Part shown: positions 1 to 5,526 of the stretch, piece by piece
Layout of the letters: every line of letters begins with the position of its first letter
Numbering within the stretch: position 1 is the first letter of the stretch
From: an uncultured beta proteobacterium
GTDB lineage: Bacteria > Pseudomonadota > Gammaproteobacteria > Burkholderiales > Rhodocyclaceae
Reading direction: 5' to 3'
Length of the DNA: 6,726 nucleotides
Assembly: GCA_903953145.1 (NCBI GenBank)
Contig: CAJBIL010000417.1
Coordinates: forward strand, 1-6,726
The notes under the pieces: generated by a model
Seen by the model: only the letters and a program-made list of their open reading frames with translations
What the model was told of the DNA's origin: nothing
Database searches by the model: none
Made by a program: the position numbers and the translations under genes

Positions 1-936
1 CTCAAGGCGCGTGCCGAGGGCGGGCCGTTCAAGGATCTTTTCGACTTCACGCGGCGTGCCGACAAGCGCATGGTCAATCGACGCACTGTCGAAGGGCTGA
101 TTCGTGCGGGGGCTTTTGATTCGCTCGACGATCATCGCGCCCGTTTGCTGGCCTCCGTCGGTATCGCCATGGATGCCGCCGAGCAGGCCGAGCGCAACGC
201 CATGCAGGTCAGCCTGTTCGACGTATTTGATGGCGATGACGCCGGCGAACACGGCCCGCAATACGTCGACGTGCCGCGTTGGAAAGAAAAACAGAAACTC
301 ACCGAAGAAAAACTGGCGCTCGGTTTCTTCTTCTCCGGCCACCCCTTCCACGGCGTCAAGGCCGAAGTCTCGCGTTTTGCGCGCAAGCCGCTGGCCTCGT
401 TGGAGGCGCGCAAAGAGCCGCAGTTCCTCGCTGGGCTGGTGGTCGGTGTGCATACCAAATTCACCTCGCGCGGCAAGATGGCGTTTGTCCAGATCGACGA
501 CGGCACGACGACGATTGAAGTCTCGGTGTTCAACGAGCTGTTTGAAGCCGAGCGTGCCAAGATCAAGGAAGACGAAGTACTGATTATCGAAGGCAAGGTG
601 CAGCGTGATGACTTTGCCGGCGAAGGCAAAGTGCGTGTGATCGCTGAACGAATGCTGACGCTGGCCGAAGCGCGCGGTCGTTTTGCCAAGCATTTGCGCC
701 TGTCGCTCAACGGGCAGGTGAGCGGCGCCAATGCGCCGGGGGCGGTGCAGCGTTTGCGCAGCTTGCTCGCGCCTTATACGCCGGGTAATTGCCCGATCCG
801 CCTGTCGTATCGCAATGCCGATGCCACCTGCGAACTGACGCTGGGTGACAATGCCCGGGTACGGCTCGAAGATGAGTTGCTTGTTGCACTCGGCGAATGG
901 CTAAATTGCGACAATGTGAGTGTTGATTACACCTGA
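1..936 (+). CDS. dnaE: DNA polymerase III alpha subunit, C-terminal part (5' truncated by window)
   Basis: This is the replicative polymerase subunit that synthesises DNA on the sliding clamp. The reading frame is open from base 1, so the gene starts outside the window; 311 codons are visible of a protein that is usually about 1150-1170 residues. It opens at the end of the helix-hairpin-helix region (DLFDF, then VNRRTVEGLIRAGAFD, typical of DnaE). A clamp-binding pentapeptide QVSLF lies at bases 205-219, where E. coli alpha has QADMF. An OB-fold nucleic-acid-binding domain follows (about bases 420-690: AGLVVGVHTKFTSRGKMAF, then a DDFAGEGK turn). The last 70 or so residues match the C-terminal tail that contacts tau in E. 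coli. The catalytic PHP and palm domains are not in view. The gene ends at TGA (934-936). The call is secure; DnaE rather than the error-prone DnaE2 is favoured by the clamp motif and the C-terminal tail. Confidence 0.96.
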   Translation, partial: LKARAEGGPFKDLFDFTRRADKRMVNRRTVEGLIRAGAFDSLDDHRARLLASVGIAMDAAEQAERNAMQVSLFDVFDGDDAGEHGPQYVDVPRWKEKQKLTEEKLALGFFFSGHPFHGVKAEVSRFARKPLASLEARKEPQFLAGLVVGVHTKFTSRGKMAFVQIDDGTTTIEVSVFNELFEAERAKIKEDEVLIIEGKVQRDDFAGEGKVRVIAERMLTLAEARGRFAKHLRLSLNGQVSGANAPGAVQRLRSLLAPYTPGNCPIRLSYRNADATCELTLGDNARVRLEDELLVALGEWLNCDNVSVDYT

Positions 937-986
937 TAATACGGATTATGATTTTTCACCCTGTGCAACACCTTGCGCGATAATCC
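936..986 (+). promoter_or_regulatory. possible promoter and inverted repeat between dnaE and wbuC-like gene
   Basis: The short gap after dnaE carries a GATAAT hexamer at 979-984, five of six matches to a sigma70 -10 box. TTCACC lies 18 bp upstream at 955-960, only four of six matches to a -35 box. An inverted repeat ggattat (943-949) / ataatcc (980-986) brackets the region, and ataat/attat (936-940, 945-949) forms a smaller one. This would give the cupin gene its own start, but the -35 match is weak and the cupin gene has no clear Shine-Dalgarno sequence. It is a candidate only. Confidence 0.25.
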
Positions 987-995
987 AAGCCGCCG

Positions 996-1481
996 ATGAA
1001 AACCCCGCAAATCATTGATCAGTCACTACTCGATGCCGTCAGCCAGGAAGCGGCTGCCAGCCCGCGCCGGCGCAAAAATCGCAACTTCCACACGCGTGAT
1101 GATGATTGTTCGCACCGCTTGCTCAATGCCATCGAGCCCGGCTCCTACATCGCGCCGCATTGCCATCTTGATCCGGCCAAAGACGAAACGATGATCGTCT
1201 TGCGTGGTCTACTCGGCGTCGTTTTTTTTGATGCCGCCGGGCAGGTGACGCAGACTGTGCTGCTTGCACCCGCTGGCGCGGCTTGCGGTGTGACCATTCC
1301 GCATGGCGTTTTTCATACCGTTTTGGCTTGCCAGCCGGGTACAGTTTTCTTTGAAGCCAAGGCCGGCCCTTATCTGCCGCTGAGTGATGCCGAGCGTGCG
1401 ACTTGGGCACCCGGCGAGGGGGATGCATCCGTCGTTGCTTATGTGCAGACCTTGAACGCGCTGTTCGCCAGTCGTCTTTAG
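996..1481 (+). CDS. WbuC family cupin-fold metalloprotein
   Basis: A 161-residue single-domain cupin, predicted cytoplasmic, with no signal peptide or membrane segment. An N-terminal helical arm of about 25 residues leads into a conserved R/K-rich NRNFHTRDDDCSHRLLNAI segment and then the beta-barrel. Cupin motif 1 is PHCHLDPAKDE, giving candidate metal ligands His55, His57 and Glu64. Motif 2 is IPHGVFHTV, with His107 as the fourth ligand. The tail GTVFFEAKAGPY and a WAPGEG block are typical of WbuC proteins. The family is named from a gene in E. coli O-antigen clusters, but no reaction is firmly established, so substrate and metal are unknown. No polysaccharide genes are visible here; it sits between dnaE and a PilZ-STAS gene that begins 13 bp after its stop, so the two are probably co-transcribed. 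The family call is strong, the function open. Confidence 0.88.
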   Translation: MKTPQIIDQSLLDAVSQEAAASPRRRKNRNFHTRDDDCSHRLLNAIEPGSYIAPHCHLDPAKDETMIVLRGLLGVVFFDAAGQVTQTVLLAPAGAACGVTIPHGVFHTVLACQPGTVFFEAKAGPYLPLSDAERATWAPGEGDASVVAYVQTLNALFASRL

Positions 1482-1483
1482 TC

Positions 1484-1487
1484 GGAG
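1484..1487 (+). promoter_or_regulatory. Shine-Dalgarno site supporting a TTG start
   Basis: GGAG lies 7 bases before the TTG at 1495. Between the in-frame TGA at 1453-1455 and this TTG there is no ATG or GTG in frame, and the PilZ RxxxR motif begins only four residues after the TTG. The site therefore fixes the unusual start codon of the PilZ-STAS gene. Confidence 0.7.
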
Positions 1488-1494
1488 TCGTGCC

Positions 1495-2109
1495 TTGGAA
1501 AAGCGTCGTTTTTGCCGGTACCACTTATCAACCCCCTTGCGTGGCTTCGTCGAGCATGATGGCGCGCGCTTTGCGGGCAATATCCTCAATATTTCGGGGG
1601 GCGGCTTTTTCCTGCATTTATCCAGTACCCCGACGAGCAGCCTGGTAGTTTATGGCGACAGCGATTACGGCGAGATTCAGTACGCCGGCCGCAGCGTGCA
1701 TGGATTCGGGCAGATCGTGCGCATTGATTCTGTGGCGAAAGGGGTCGGCATTGGCTTCTCCTGGGATGTCGAGGAGATCGACAAAAGCGACACCTTGCTG
1801 ATTTCAGAAATTATCCAGGAGCAAATCACCCTGCGCCAGGCGGGTTTTGTCGCGACGACCGCTTCTGATGTCATCCTTGGCGGGCACATTTCATCCGCGC
1901 TGGCGGCTGATGTTTTCTCGAACCTGAAAGCGATTGGCGCTGCCAATGCCCGTGTTTCCCTGCGCGATTGTGTTTCCATCGACTCCAGCGGCATCGAGAT
2001 GCTGATGACGATTCGCGATATGGCCGTCCCCATCGTGGATGTCGGGGAAGAAATCAGAGCCGTGACCAAGCGCTTTCATCTTTTTACGGATGATGCGGCT
2101 ACCCCGTGA
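1495..2109 (+). CDS. PilZ domain protein with C-terminal STAS-like domain
   Basis: A 204-residue soluble protein with two recognisable modules. Residues 1 to about 95 are a PilZ domain: the c-di-GMP-binding RxxxR motif is R4-R5-F6-C7-R8 and the second motif NxSxxG is N32-I-S-G-G-G37, both complete, and the barrel closes with GVGIGFSW (residues 83-90). Residues about 118-200 resemble a STAS domain (anti-sigma-factor antagonist type): a VILGGHIS strand, a helix, then ARVSLRDCVSIDSSGIEML, where D163-S-S-G166 matches the DSSG loop whose serine is phosphorylated in SpoIIAA-like proteins. The inferred role is a c-di-GMP receptor whose STAS part contacts a partner protein; no kinase or sigma factor lies nearby. 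Translation starts at TTG with GGAG 7 bases upstream, 13 bp after the cupin gene, suggesting one transcript. The PilZ call is firm; the STAS call rests on the DSSG block and fold order and needs a profile search. Confidence 0.82.
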   Translation: MEKRRFCRYHLSTPLRGFVEHDGARFAGNILNISGGGFFLHLSSTPTSSLVVYGDSDYGEIQYAGRSVHGFGQIVRIDSVAKGVGIGFSWDVEEIDKSDTLLISEIIQEQITLRQAGFVATTASDVILGGHISSALAADVFSNLKAIGAANARVSLRDCVSIDSSGIEMLMTIRDMAVPIVDVGEEIRAVTKRFHLFTDDAATP

Positions 2110-2128
2110 TTTCAGGGTAATGGTTTAG

Positions 2129-2153
2129 CGGCGTGCCTCTGAAAGGCGCGCCG
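2129..2153 (+). repeat. hairpin downstream of the PilZ-STAS gene
   Basis: The arms cggcgtgcct (2129-2138) and aggcgcgccg (2144-2153) pair over 10 bp with one G-T wobble around a 5-base loop. It begins 20 bases after the PilZ-STAS stop codon. There is no run of T after it, so it is a poor intrinsic terminator. It may instead protect the 3' end or belong to a larger structure with the next hairpin. Confidence 0.5.
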
Positions 2154-2191
2154 AATGGCGTTCTACACTAGCCAATGCCCTGAACGCCATT
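2154..2191. repeat. perfect 10-bp inverted repeat abutting the previous hairpin
   Basis: aatggcgttc (2154-2163) and gaacgccatt (2182-2191) are perfect reverse complements around an 18-base spacer. The repeat begins at the base directly after the hairpin at 2129-2153. A third partial copy, acgccatt, follows at 2196-2203. It could be an operator with dyad symmetry, an RNA stem, or a remnant of a small dispersed repeat; the sequence alone does not decide. Confidence 0.5.
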
Positions 2192-2460
2192 AAATACGCC
2201 ATTCTTCAGCATAGGGTGCCGCTAGATGACCATTCCATGCGCCTTGCAGGGCAGCGGGTATAAACGAAGGTATTGTATAAAGCTTGCAATAATGCGTTGA
2301 TTGATCGAAAAAAACGAACTGTTGATTCAAATAATACGAATATACCTGAATGATTTTTTGTCGTACATTGCGTCTTCACGCTGCCTGAGTTGCCTGAAAG
2401 TTGTGATTAAAGCGCAGGCTGTTTGAACCTCGAGTACCGATTTTTTGAAGGAGCATCGCC

Positions 2461-3147
2461 ATGAACCAACCCTCTGATCAATTCACCCTTGCCCGCCAGC
2501 AGGCCGGCAGCGCACCATCGCTGCTGTCGACCCACAAGGTATTGCGCAATACCTATGCGCTGCTCGCCATGACGCTGCTGTTCAGCGGTGCGGTGGCTGG
2601 TACGGCGGTTGCGCTGCGTCTGCCGCACCCCGGCCTCATCGTGACACTGGTTGGCTACTTCGGTCTTCTATTCGCCACTGTAAAACTGCGCGATAGCAGC
2701 TGGGGCCTGCTTTCGGTGTTCGGCCTGACCGGCTTCATGGGCTACACACTCGGCCCGATCGTCGGCCACTATCTGGCGCTGCCCAACGGCGGCCAGACGG
2801 TGATGCTGGCAATGAGCGGCACCGGCGCCGTGTTCCTTGGCCTCTCTGCATATGCTGTAGTGACCCGCAAGGACTTCAGCTTCATGGGTGGTTTCCTGGC
2901 GGTTGGCGTTCTGGTGGCATTTCTGGCCAGTCTGGCCGGCATCTTCCTGCAAATCCCGGCCCTCTCACTGGCGATTTCTGCTGCGTTCGTGCTGCTGATG
3001 TCCGGCATGATTCTGTATGAGACCTCGAACATCATCCACGGTGGCGAGACCAATTACATCATGGCCACGGTCAGCCTGTTTGTTTCGATTTACAACCTGT
3101 TTCTCAGTCTGCTTCAACTGCTCGGTTTCACCAGCAGCGGCGATTGA
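2461..3147 (+). CDS. YccA / Bax inhibitor-1 family inner-membrane protein
   Basis: A 228-residue polytopic membrane protein. About 27 polar residues are followed by seven hydrophobic segments, roughly at residues 31-52, 58-75, 82-104, 112-133, 142-162, 166-187 and 199-222. The signature near the C-terminus, HGGETNYIMATVSLFVSIYN (residues 193-212), is that of the YccA branch of the BI-1 (UPF0005) family. In E. coli YccA binds the membrane protease FtsH and limits its action on membrane proteins such as jammed SecY; the same role is inferred here. Aligned by eye with human BI-1, the pH-sensing aspartate pair of that family (Asp188 and Asp213 in human) appears as Glu187 and Ser209. Start: ATG with AAGGAG 7 bases upstream. 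Preceded by a long regulatory gap and followed by a terminator-like hairpin, so probably a single-gene transcript. Confidence 0.92.
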   Translation: MNQPSDQFTLARQQAGSAPSLLSTHKVLRNTYALLAMTLLFSGAVAGTAVALRLPHPGLIVTLVGYFGLLFATVKLRDSSWGLLSVFGLTGFMGYTLGPIVGHYLALPNGGQTVMLAMSGTGAVFLGLSAYAVVTRKDFSFMGGFLAVGVLVAFLASLAGIFLQIPALSLAISAAFVLLMSGMILYETSNIIHGGETNYIMATVSLFVSIYNLFLSLLQLLGFTSSGD

Positions 3148-3160
3148 TGTTGCGCTCAAC

Positions 3161-3193
3161 GTTGCTGCCGATGTCGGCAGCAACTGGTTGTTT
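3161..3193 (+). terminator. probable Rho-independent terminator of the yccA-like gene
   Basis: gttgctgccg (3161-3170) and cggcagcaac (3175-3184) form a perfect 10-bp stem around the loop atgt, starting 13 bases after the yccA-like stop codon. The bases after the stem (tggttgttt) are T-rich but interrupted by G, so termination may be partial. Confidence 0.6.
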
Positions 3194-3212
3194 CTATCTC
3201 TAAACGCTTAAT

Positions 3213-3235
3213 CTTCGCGGCCGATGGCCGCGAAG
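3213..3235 (+). terminator. second strong hairpin, directly upstream of terC
   Basis: cttcgcggcc (3213-3222) and ggccgcgaag (3226-3235) are perfectly complementary over 10 bp around the three-base loop gat. It follows the first hairpin by 28 bases and ends 18 bases before the chosen terC start. The run after it (tcatttgatt) is only mildly T-rich. It may back up the upstream terminator or act in the terC leader; an alternative in-frame ATG (3224) starts in its loop and continues into the descending arm. Confidence 0.45.
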
Positions 3236-3253
3236 TCATTTGATTGCCTGCTC

Positions 3254-4015
3254 ATGGAATTCGTTGCCCTTTTTTCCGACCCCCAGCTGTGGCTTGCCTT
3301 CTTTACGCTGACCGCGCTGGAGTTGGTGCTGGGCATCGACAACATCATCTTCATCTCGATTCTCGTCGACCGCCTGCCCGCAGAAACACGCGAAACAGCG
3401 CGCAAGATCGGCTTGTTCCTGGCCATGCTGATGCGTATCGGTTTGCTGCTGGCGCTTTCCTGGCTGGTTGGCCTCACAGCGCCGCTTTTCAGTGTTTTCG
3501 GTCAGGATATTTCCGGGCGCGATCTGATTCTGGTCAGTGGCGGGCTTTTCCTGCTCTGGAAAAGCACGCATGAAATCCACCAGCTGCTCGAAGGCGAGGA
3601 AGGTGAGGCATCAAGCGCGGTGCAGGCCACTTTCTCGGCAATCATCATGCAAATCATCGTGATTGATATTGTTTTCTCGCTTGATTCGATCATCACGGCG
3701 GTCGGCATGGTCGATAACGTGGCGGTGATGATCGCTGCCGTGATTGCTTCGGTCGGGTTGATGATGATTTTCGCCGCGAGCATCGGCCGCTTTGTCTCGA
3801 GTCATCCCACCATCAAGATGCTGGCGCTGTCGTTTCTGCTCGTGGTCGGCATGGCGCTGGTTGCCGAAGGCCTCGGCCACAAGGTACCCAAGGGCTACAT
3901 CTACTTTGCCATGGCGTTTTCGGTGGCTGTTGAGATGCTCAACATCCGACTGCGCAAAAAGCGCACCGTGCCCGTGCATCTGCATGAGGCCTACAGTGCC
4001 AAGGCACCTGATTGA
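3254..4015 (+). CDS. TerC family integral membrane protein (YoaE/YgjT-like, without CBS domains)
   Basis: A 253-residue polytopic membrane protein of the TerC family, whose members are linked to tellurite resistance and, for E. coli Alx and Bacillus homologues, to manganese export. The family signatures are present: LELVLGIDNIIFISIL (residues 22-37) and its internal partner VIDIVFSLDSIITAVGM (136-152), each with an intramembrane acidic residue likely to contact metal. About seven hydrophobic segments lie at residues 11-37, 52-75, 90-103, 127-150, 155-178, 187-205 and 214-231, with a charged loop near 104-120 (HEIHQLLEGEEGE) and a basic tail. The start is set at ATG 3254 because the family begins with MEF-type residues there; an ATG at 3224 would add ten residues but lies inside a strong hairpin. 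Neither has a good Shine-Dalgarno sequence. Substrate is inferred from the family only. Convergent with the corC-like gene. Confidence 0.9.
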   Translation: MEFVALFSDPQLWLAFFTLTALELVLGIDNIIFISILVDRLPAETRETARKIGLFLAMLMRIGLLLALSWLVGLTAPLFSVFGQDISGRDLILVSGGLFLLWKSTHEIHQLLEGEEGEASSAVQATFSAIIMQIIVIDIVFSLDSIITAVGMVDNVAVMIAAVIASVGLMMIFAASIGRFVSSHPTIKMLALSFLLVVGMALVAEGLGHKVPKGYIYFAMAFSVAVEMLNIRLRKKRTVPVHLHEAYSAKAPD

Positions 4016-4034
4016 GCCTGTTGGGCGTGCGCTG

Positions 4035-4051
4035 CCAGCCGGAACGGTTGG
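4035..4051. terminator. weak hairpin between convergent terC and corC-like genes
   Basis: ccagccg (4035-4041) and cggttgg (4045-4051) form a 7-bp stem with one G-T wobble and the loop gaa on the plus strand, followed by tcgttta. It lies in the 40 bp between the two convergent stop codons, where a shared terminator would be expected. The stem is short and the T-run poor, so the call is tentative. Confidence 0.25.
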
Positions 4052-4055
4052 TCGT

Positions 4056-5378
4056 TTAGCCTTGCAGTTCGGCCTTGCCGGCCGGGATCACGACTGAAAC
4101 CAGGACTTTGTCGACCCGGTTGTGATCCATATCCATCACCTCAAAACGCCATGCGGCGGCCTCGAAATGATCGGTTGCGTGCGGGATGCGCCCGAGTTGA
4201 TGCATGATGAAACCGCCCAGCGTATGGAAGCTGTTTTCATCTTCTCCGGGCAGATCCTCGACAATATCAAGCACCGATTTCAAACGTTCGATGCCGACGT
4301 CACCATCGACCAGCCACGAACCATCCTCGCGCTGCACCATATCGCGGTCTTCCAGCGCTTCCGGCACCGATAGCTCGCCGACAATGGCGGCCAGAACGTC
4401 GGTCAGCGTCACCAAACCCTGCACGTCACCATATTCATCAACGATTAAAGCAAACTGCAGGCGGGCGCGACGGAAGCTTTCCAGCAGTTGTGTCGTCGTC
4501 ACTGACTCCGGCACATAGAGCGGCGGGTGCAGCACGGATTCAATATCGGCGGTGGTGATGCTGTGGCCGGGCAAGGCTTTCTTGAGCAGATCGCCGGTTT
4601 GCAGAATGCCGAGGATATGCTCCAGCCCGTCGCGGCAAACCACCAGCCGTGAATATTCACTTTCGACAATGCGGTGCCTGACGTTCTCTTCATCCTCATC
4701 GAGATCGACCACAAACATGTCACGGCGCGGCGTCATGATCGCGGCGATCCGCTGTTCGTCGAGGCGAAGCACGTTGGAAACGAGCTCCTGCTCGCTTTCA
4801 TGAAACACACCAGCTTCCGCACCTTGTTCCATCAGCACGTTGATTTCGTCGTTGGTGACCGGTGATTCTTCCTTGCTGCGTGCGCCGAGCAGCCGCAGGA
4901 TGGTGGTGCAGGAGCCCGAAAGAACAACAACCAGCGGGTGTGTAATGCGCGCCAGGACCAGCATCGGCCGCGAAATCAGCGAGGCGATCACTTCCGGCGC
5001 CAGCAGTGCCAAGCGCTTTGGGACCAATTCACCGACGACGACCGAGAAATAGGTCAGGGCAAAGACGGTGACGGTCAGCGCGATACCGCGTGCGTGGTCG
5101 GCCAGTAGGGGGATGCCCGATAGCCATTGCGCCAGCGGGTCCGCCAGCGCAGCCTCGCCGACTGCACCGCTGAGAATGCCGATCGAGGTGATGCCAACCT
5201 GAATGGTGGAAAAGAAATTAGCGGGATTCTGATGCAGGGAAAGTGCTGCTTTGGCGCCGGGGCTACCATCATCTGCCAGATTCTGGAGCCGGGTTTTGCG
5301 GGATGAAACAACAGCAATCTCGGACATGGCAAAAATGCCATTGATGAGAATGAGCAAAAAGATGAGTACTAAATCCAT
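4056..5378 (-). CDS. CorC/HlyC family membrane protein (CNNM/DUF21, two CBS domains, transporter-associated domain)
   Basis: A 440-residue protein with the full architecture of the UPF0053 / CorC-HlyC family. Residues 1 to about 185 are the CNNM (DUF21) membrane domain, with hydrophobic segments near 2-24, 58-77, 96-118 and 130-163 and the conserved GELVPKRLAL (116-125). A CBS pair follows: the first spans about 213-265 (IMTPRRDMFVVD to GILQTGDLL), the second about 284-336 (VDEYGDVQGLVTLTDVL at 313-329). The C-terminal CorC_HlyC domain runs from about 348 to 434 (DGSWLVDGDVGIERL, TLGGFIMHQLGRIP). Relatives act in magnesium/cobalt efflux or sodium-coupled magnesium export, with CBS domains sensing ATP-Mg; transport here is inferred. 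The older name hemolysin is misleading. The start is ATG with only a weak GGGCGG upstream. It faces terC tail to tail. Confidence 0.92.
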   Translation of the reverse strand: MDLVLIFLLILINGIFAMSEIAVVSSRKTRLQNLADDGSPGAKAALSLHQNPANFFSTIQVGITSIGILSGAVGEAALADPLAQWLSGIPLLADHARGIALTVTVFALTYFSVVVGELVPKRLALLAPEVIASLISRPMLVLARITHPLVVVLSGSCTTILRLLGARSKEESPVTNDEINVLMEQGAEAGVFHESEQELVSNVLRLDEQRIAAIMTPRRDMFVVDLDEDEENVRHRIVESEYSRLVVCRDGLEHILGILQTGDLLKKALPGHSITTADIESVLHPPLYVPESVTTTQLLESFRRARLQFALIVDEYGDVQGLVTLTDVLAAIVGELSVPEALEDRDMVQREDGSWLVDGDVGIERLKSVLDIVEDLPGEDENSFHTLGGFIMHQLGRIPHATDHFEAAAWRFEVMDMDHNRVDKVLVSVVIPAGKAELQG

Positions 5379-5434
5379 ATAAGAAGCCGCCCATCGCTAA
5401 AAGTGCGCGCGGCCTCGGTGTTGTAATGGGATGC

Positions 5435-5443
5435 ATTGTAACA
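5435..5443 (-). promoter_or_regulatory. candidate extended -10 promoter of the corC-like gene
   Basis: Read on the minus strand, the bases are TGTTACAAT: a TGn extension followed by TACAAT, five of six matches to the sigma70 -10 box, about 57 bases ahead of the corC-like ATG. No good -35 box sits 16-18 bp upstream, which an extended -10 promoter can tolerate. The 148-bp gap between the ankyrin and corC-like genes is consistent with separate transcription. Confidence 0.35.
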
Positions 5444-5526
5444 GGGTGGATCATTTGCTTCCGGCACAGAAGCAGGATCGACAGGCCGCTTTGAGACGAG
5501 GAGCCGAAAGGGCGGGCAGTCGCTTC

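Larger units (their letters stand above)
2110..2460. other. 351-bp intergenic region: two hairpins, then AT-rich leader of yccA-like gene
   Basis: No protein gene is supported here. The left part (2129-2203) is GC-rich and structured: two abutting hairpins and a repeat of acgccatt (2184-2191 and 2196-2203). The right part, about 2260-2370, is clearly richer in A+T than the flanking genes and holds gttgatt twice (2296-2302 and 2321-2327). It looks like an upstream regulatory region of the YccA-like gene. I could not find a convincing -35/-10 pair with normal spacing. A good Shine-Dalgarno AAGGAG (2448-2453) sits 7 bases before the ATG at 2461. Confidence 0.5.

Noticed and set aside
132..731. 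199-codon open frame on the minus strand across dnaE
   Set aside because: It is antisense to a strongly conserved dnaE segment, has a Ser/Arg/Thr-rich low-complexity translation, and is explained by the GC-rich codon use of dnaE.
1123..1589. Overlapping minus-strand frames across the cupin gene
   Set aside because: They are antisense to conserved cupin motifs, with basic low-complexity translations and no family resemblance.
2226..2300. Small 24-codon ATG frame in the intergenic region
   Set aside because: It has no Shine-Dalgarno sequence, no recognisable signal or membrane pattern, and such short frames are expected by chance.
3224..3253. Longer terC start at ATG 3224
   Set aside because: The ten added residues (MAAKSFDCLL) are not typical of the family, the codon overlaps a perfect hairpin, and there is no Shine-Dalgarno sequence. 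The ATG at 3254 fits the usual MEF-type N-terminus, although it also lacks a clear site, so some doubt remains.
3148..3253. yybP-ykoY manganese riboswitch ahead of terC
   Set aside because: The region is short, consists of two simple hairpins, and shows none of the conserved internal-loop sequence expected for that riboswitch.
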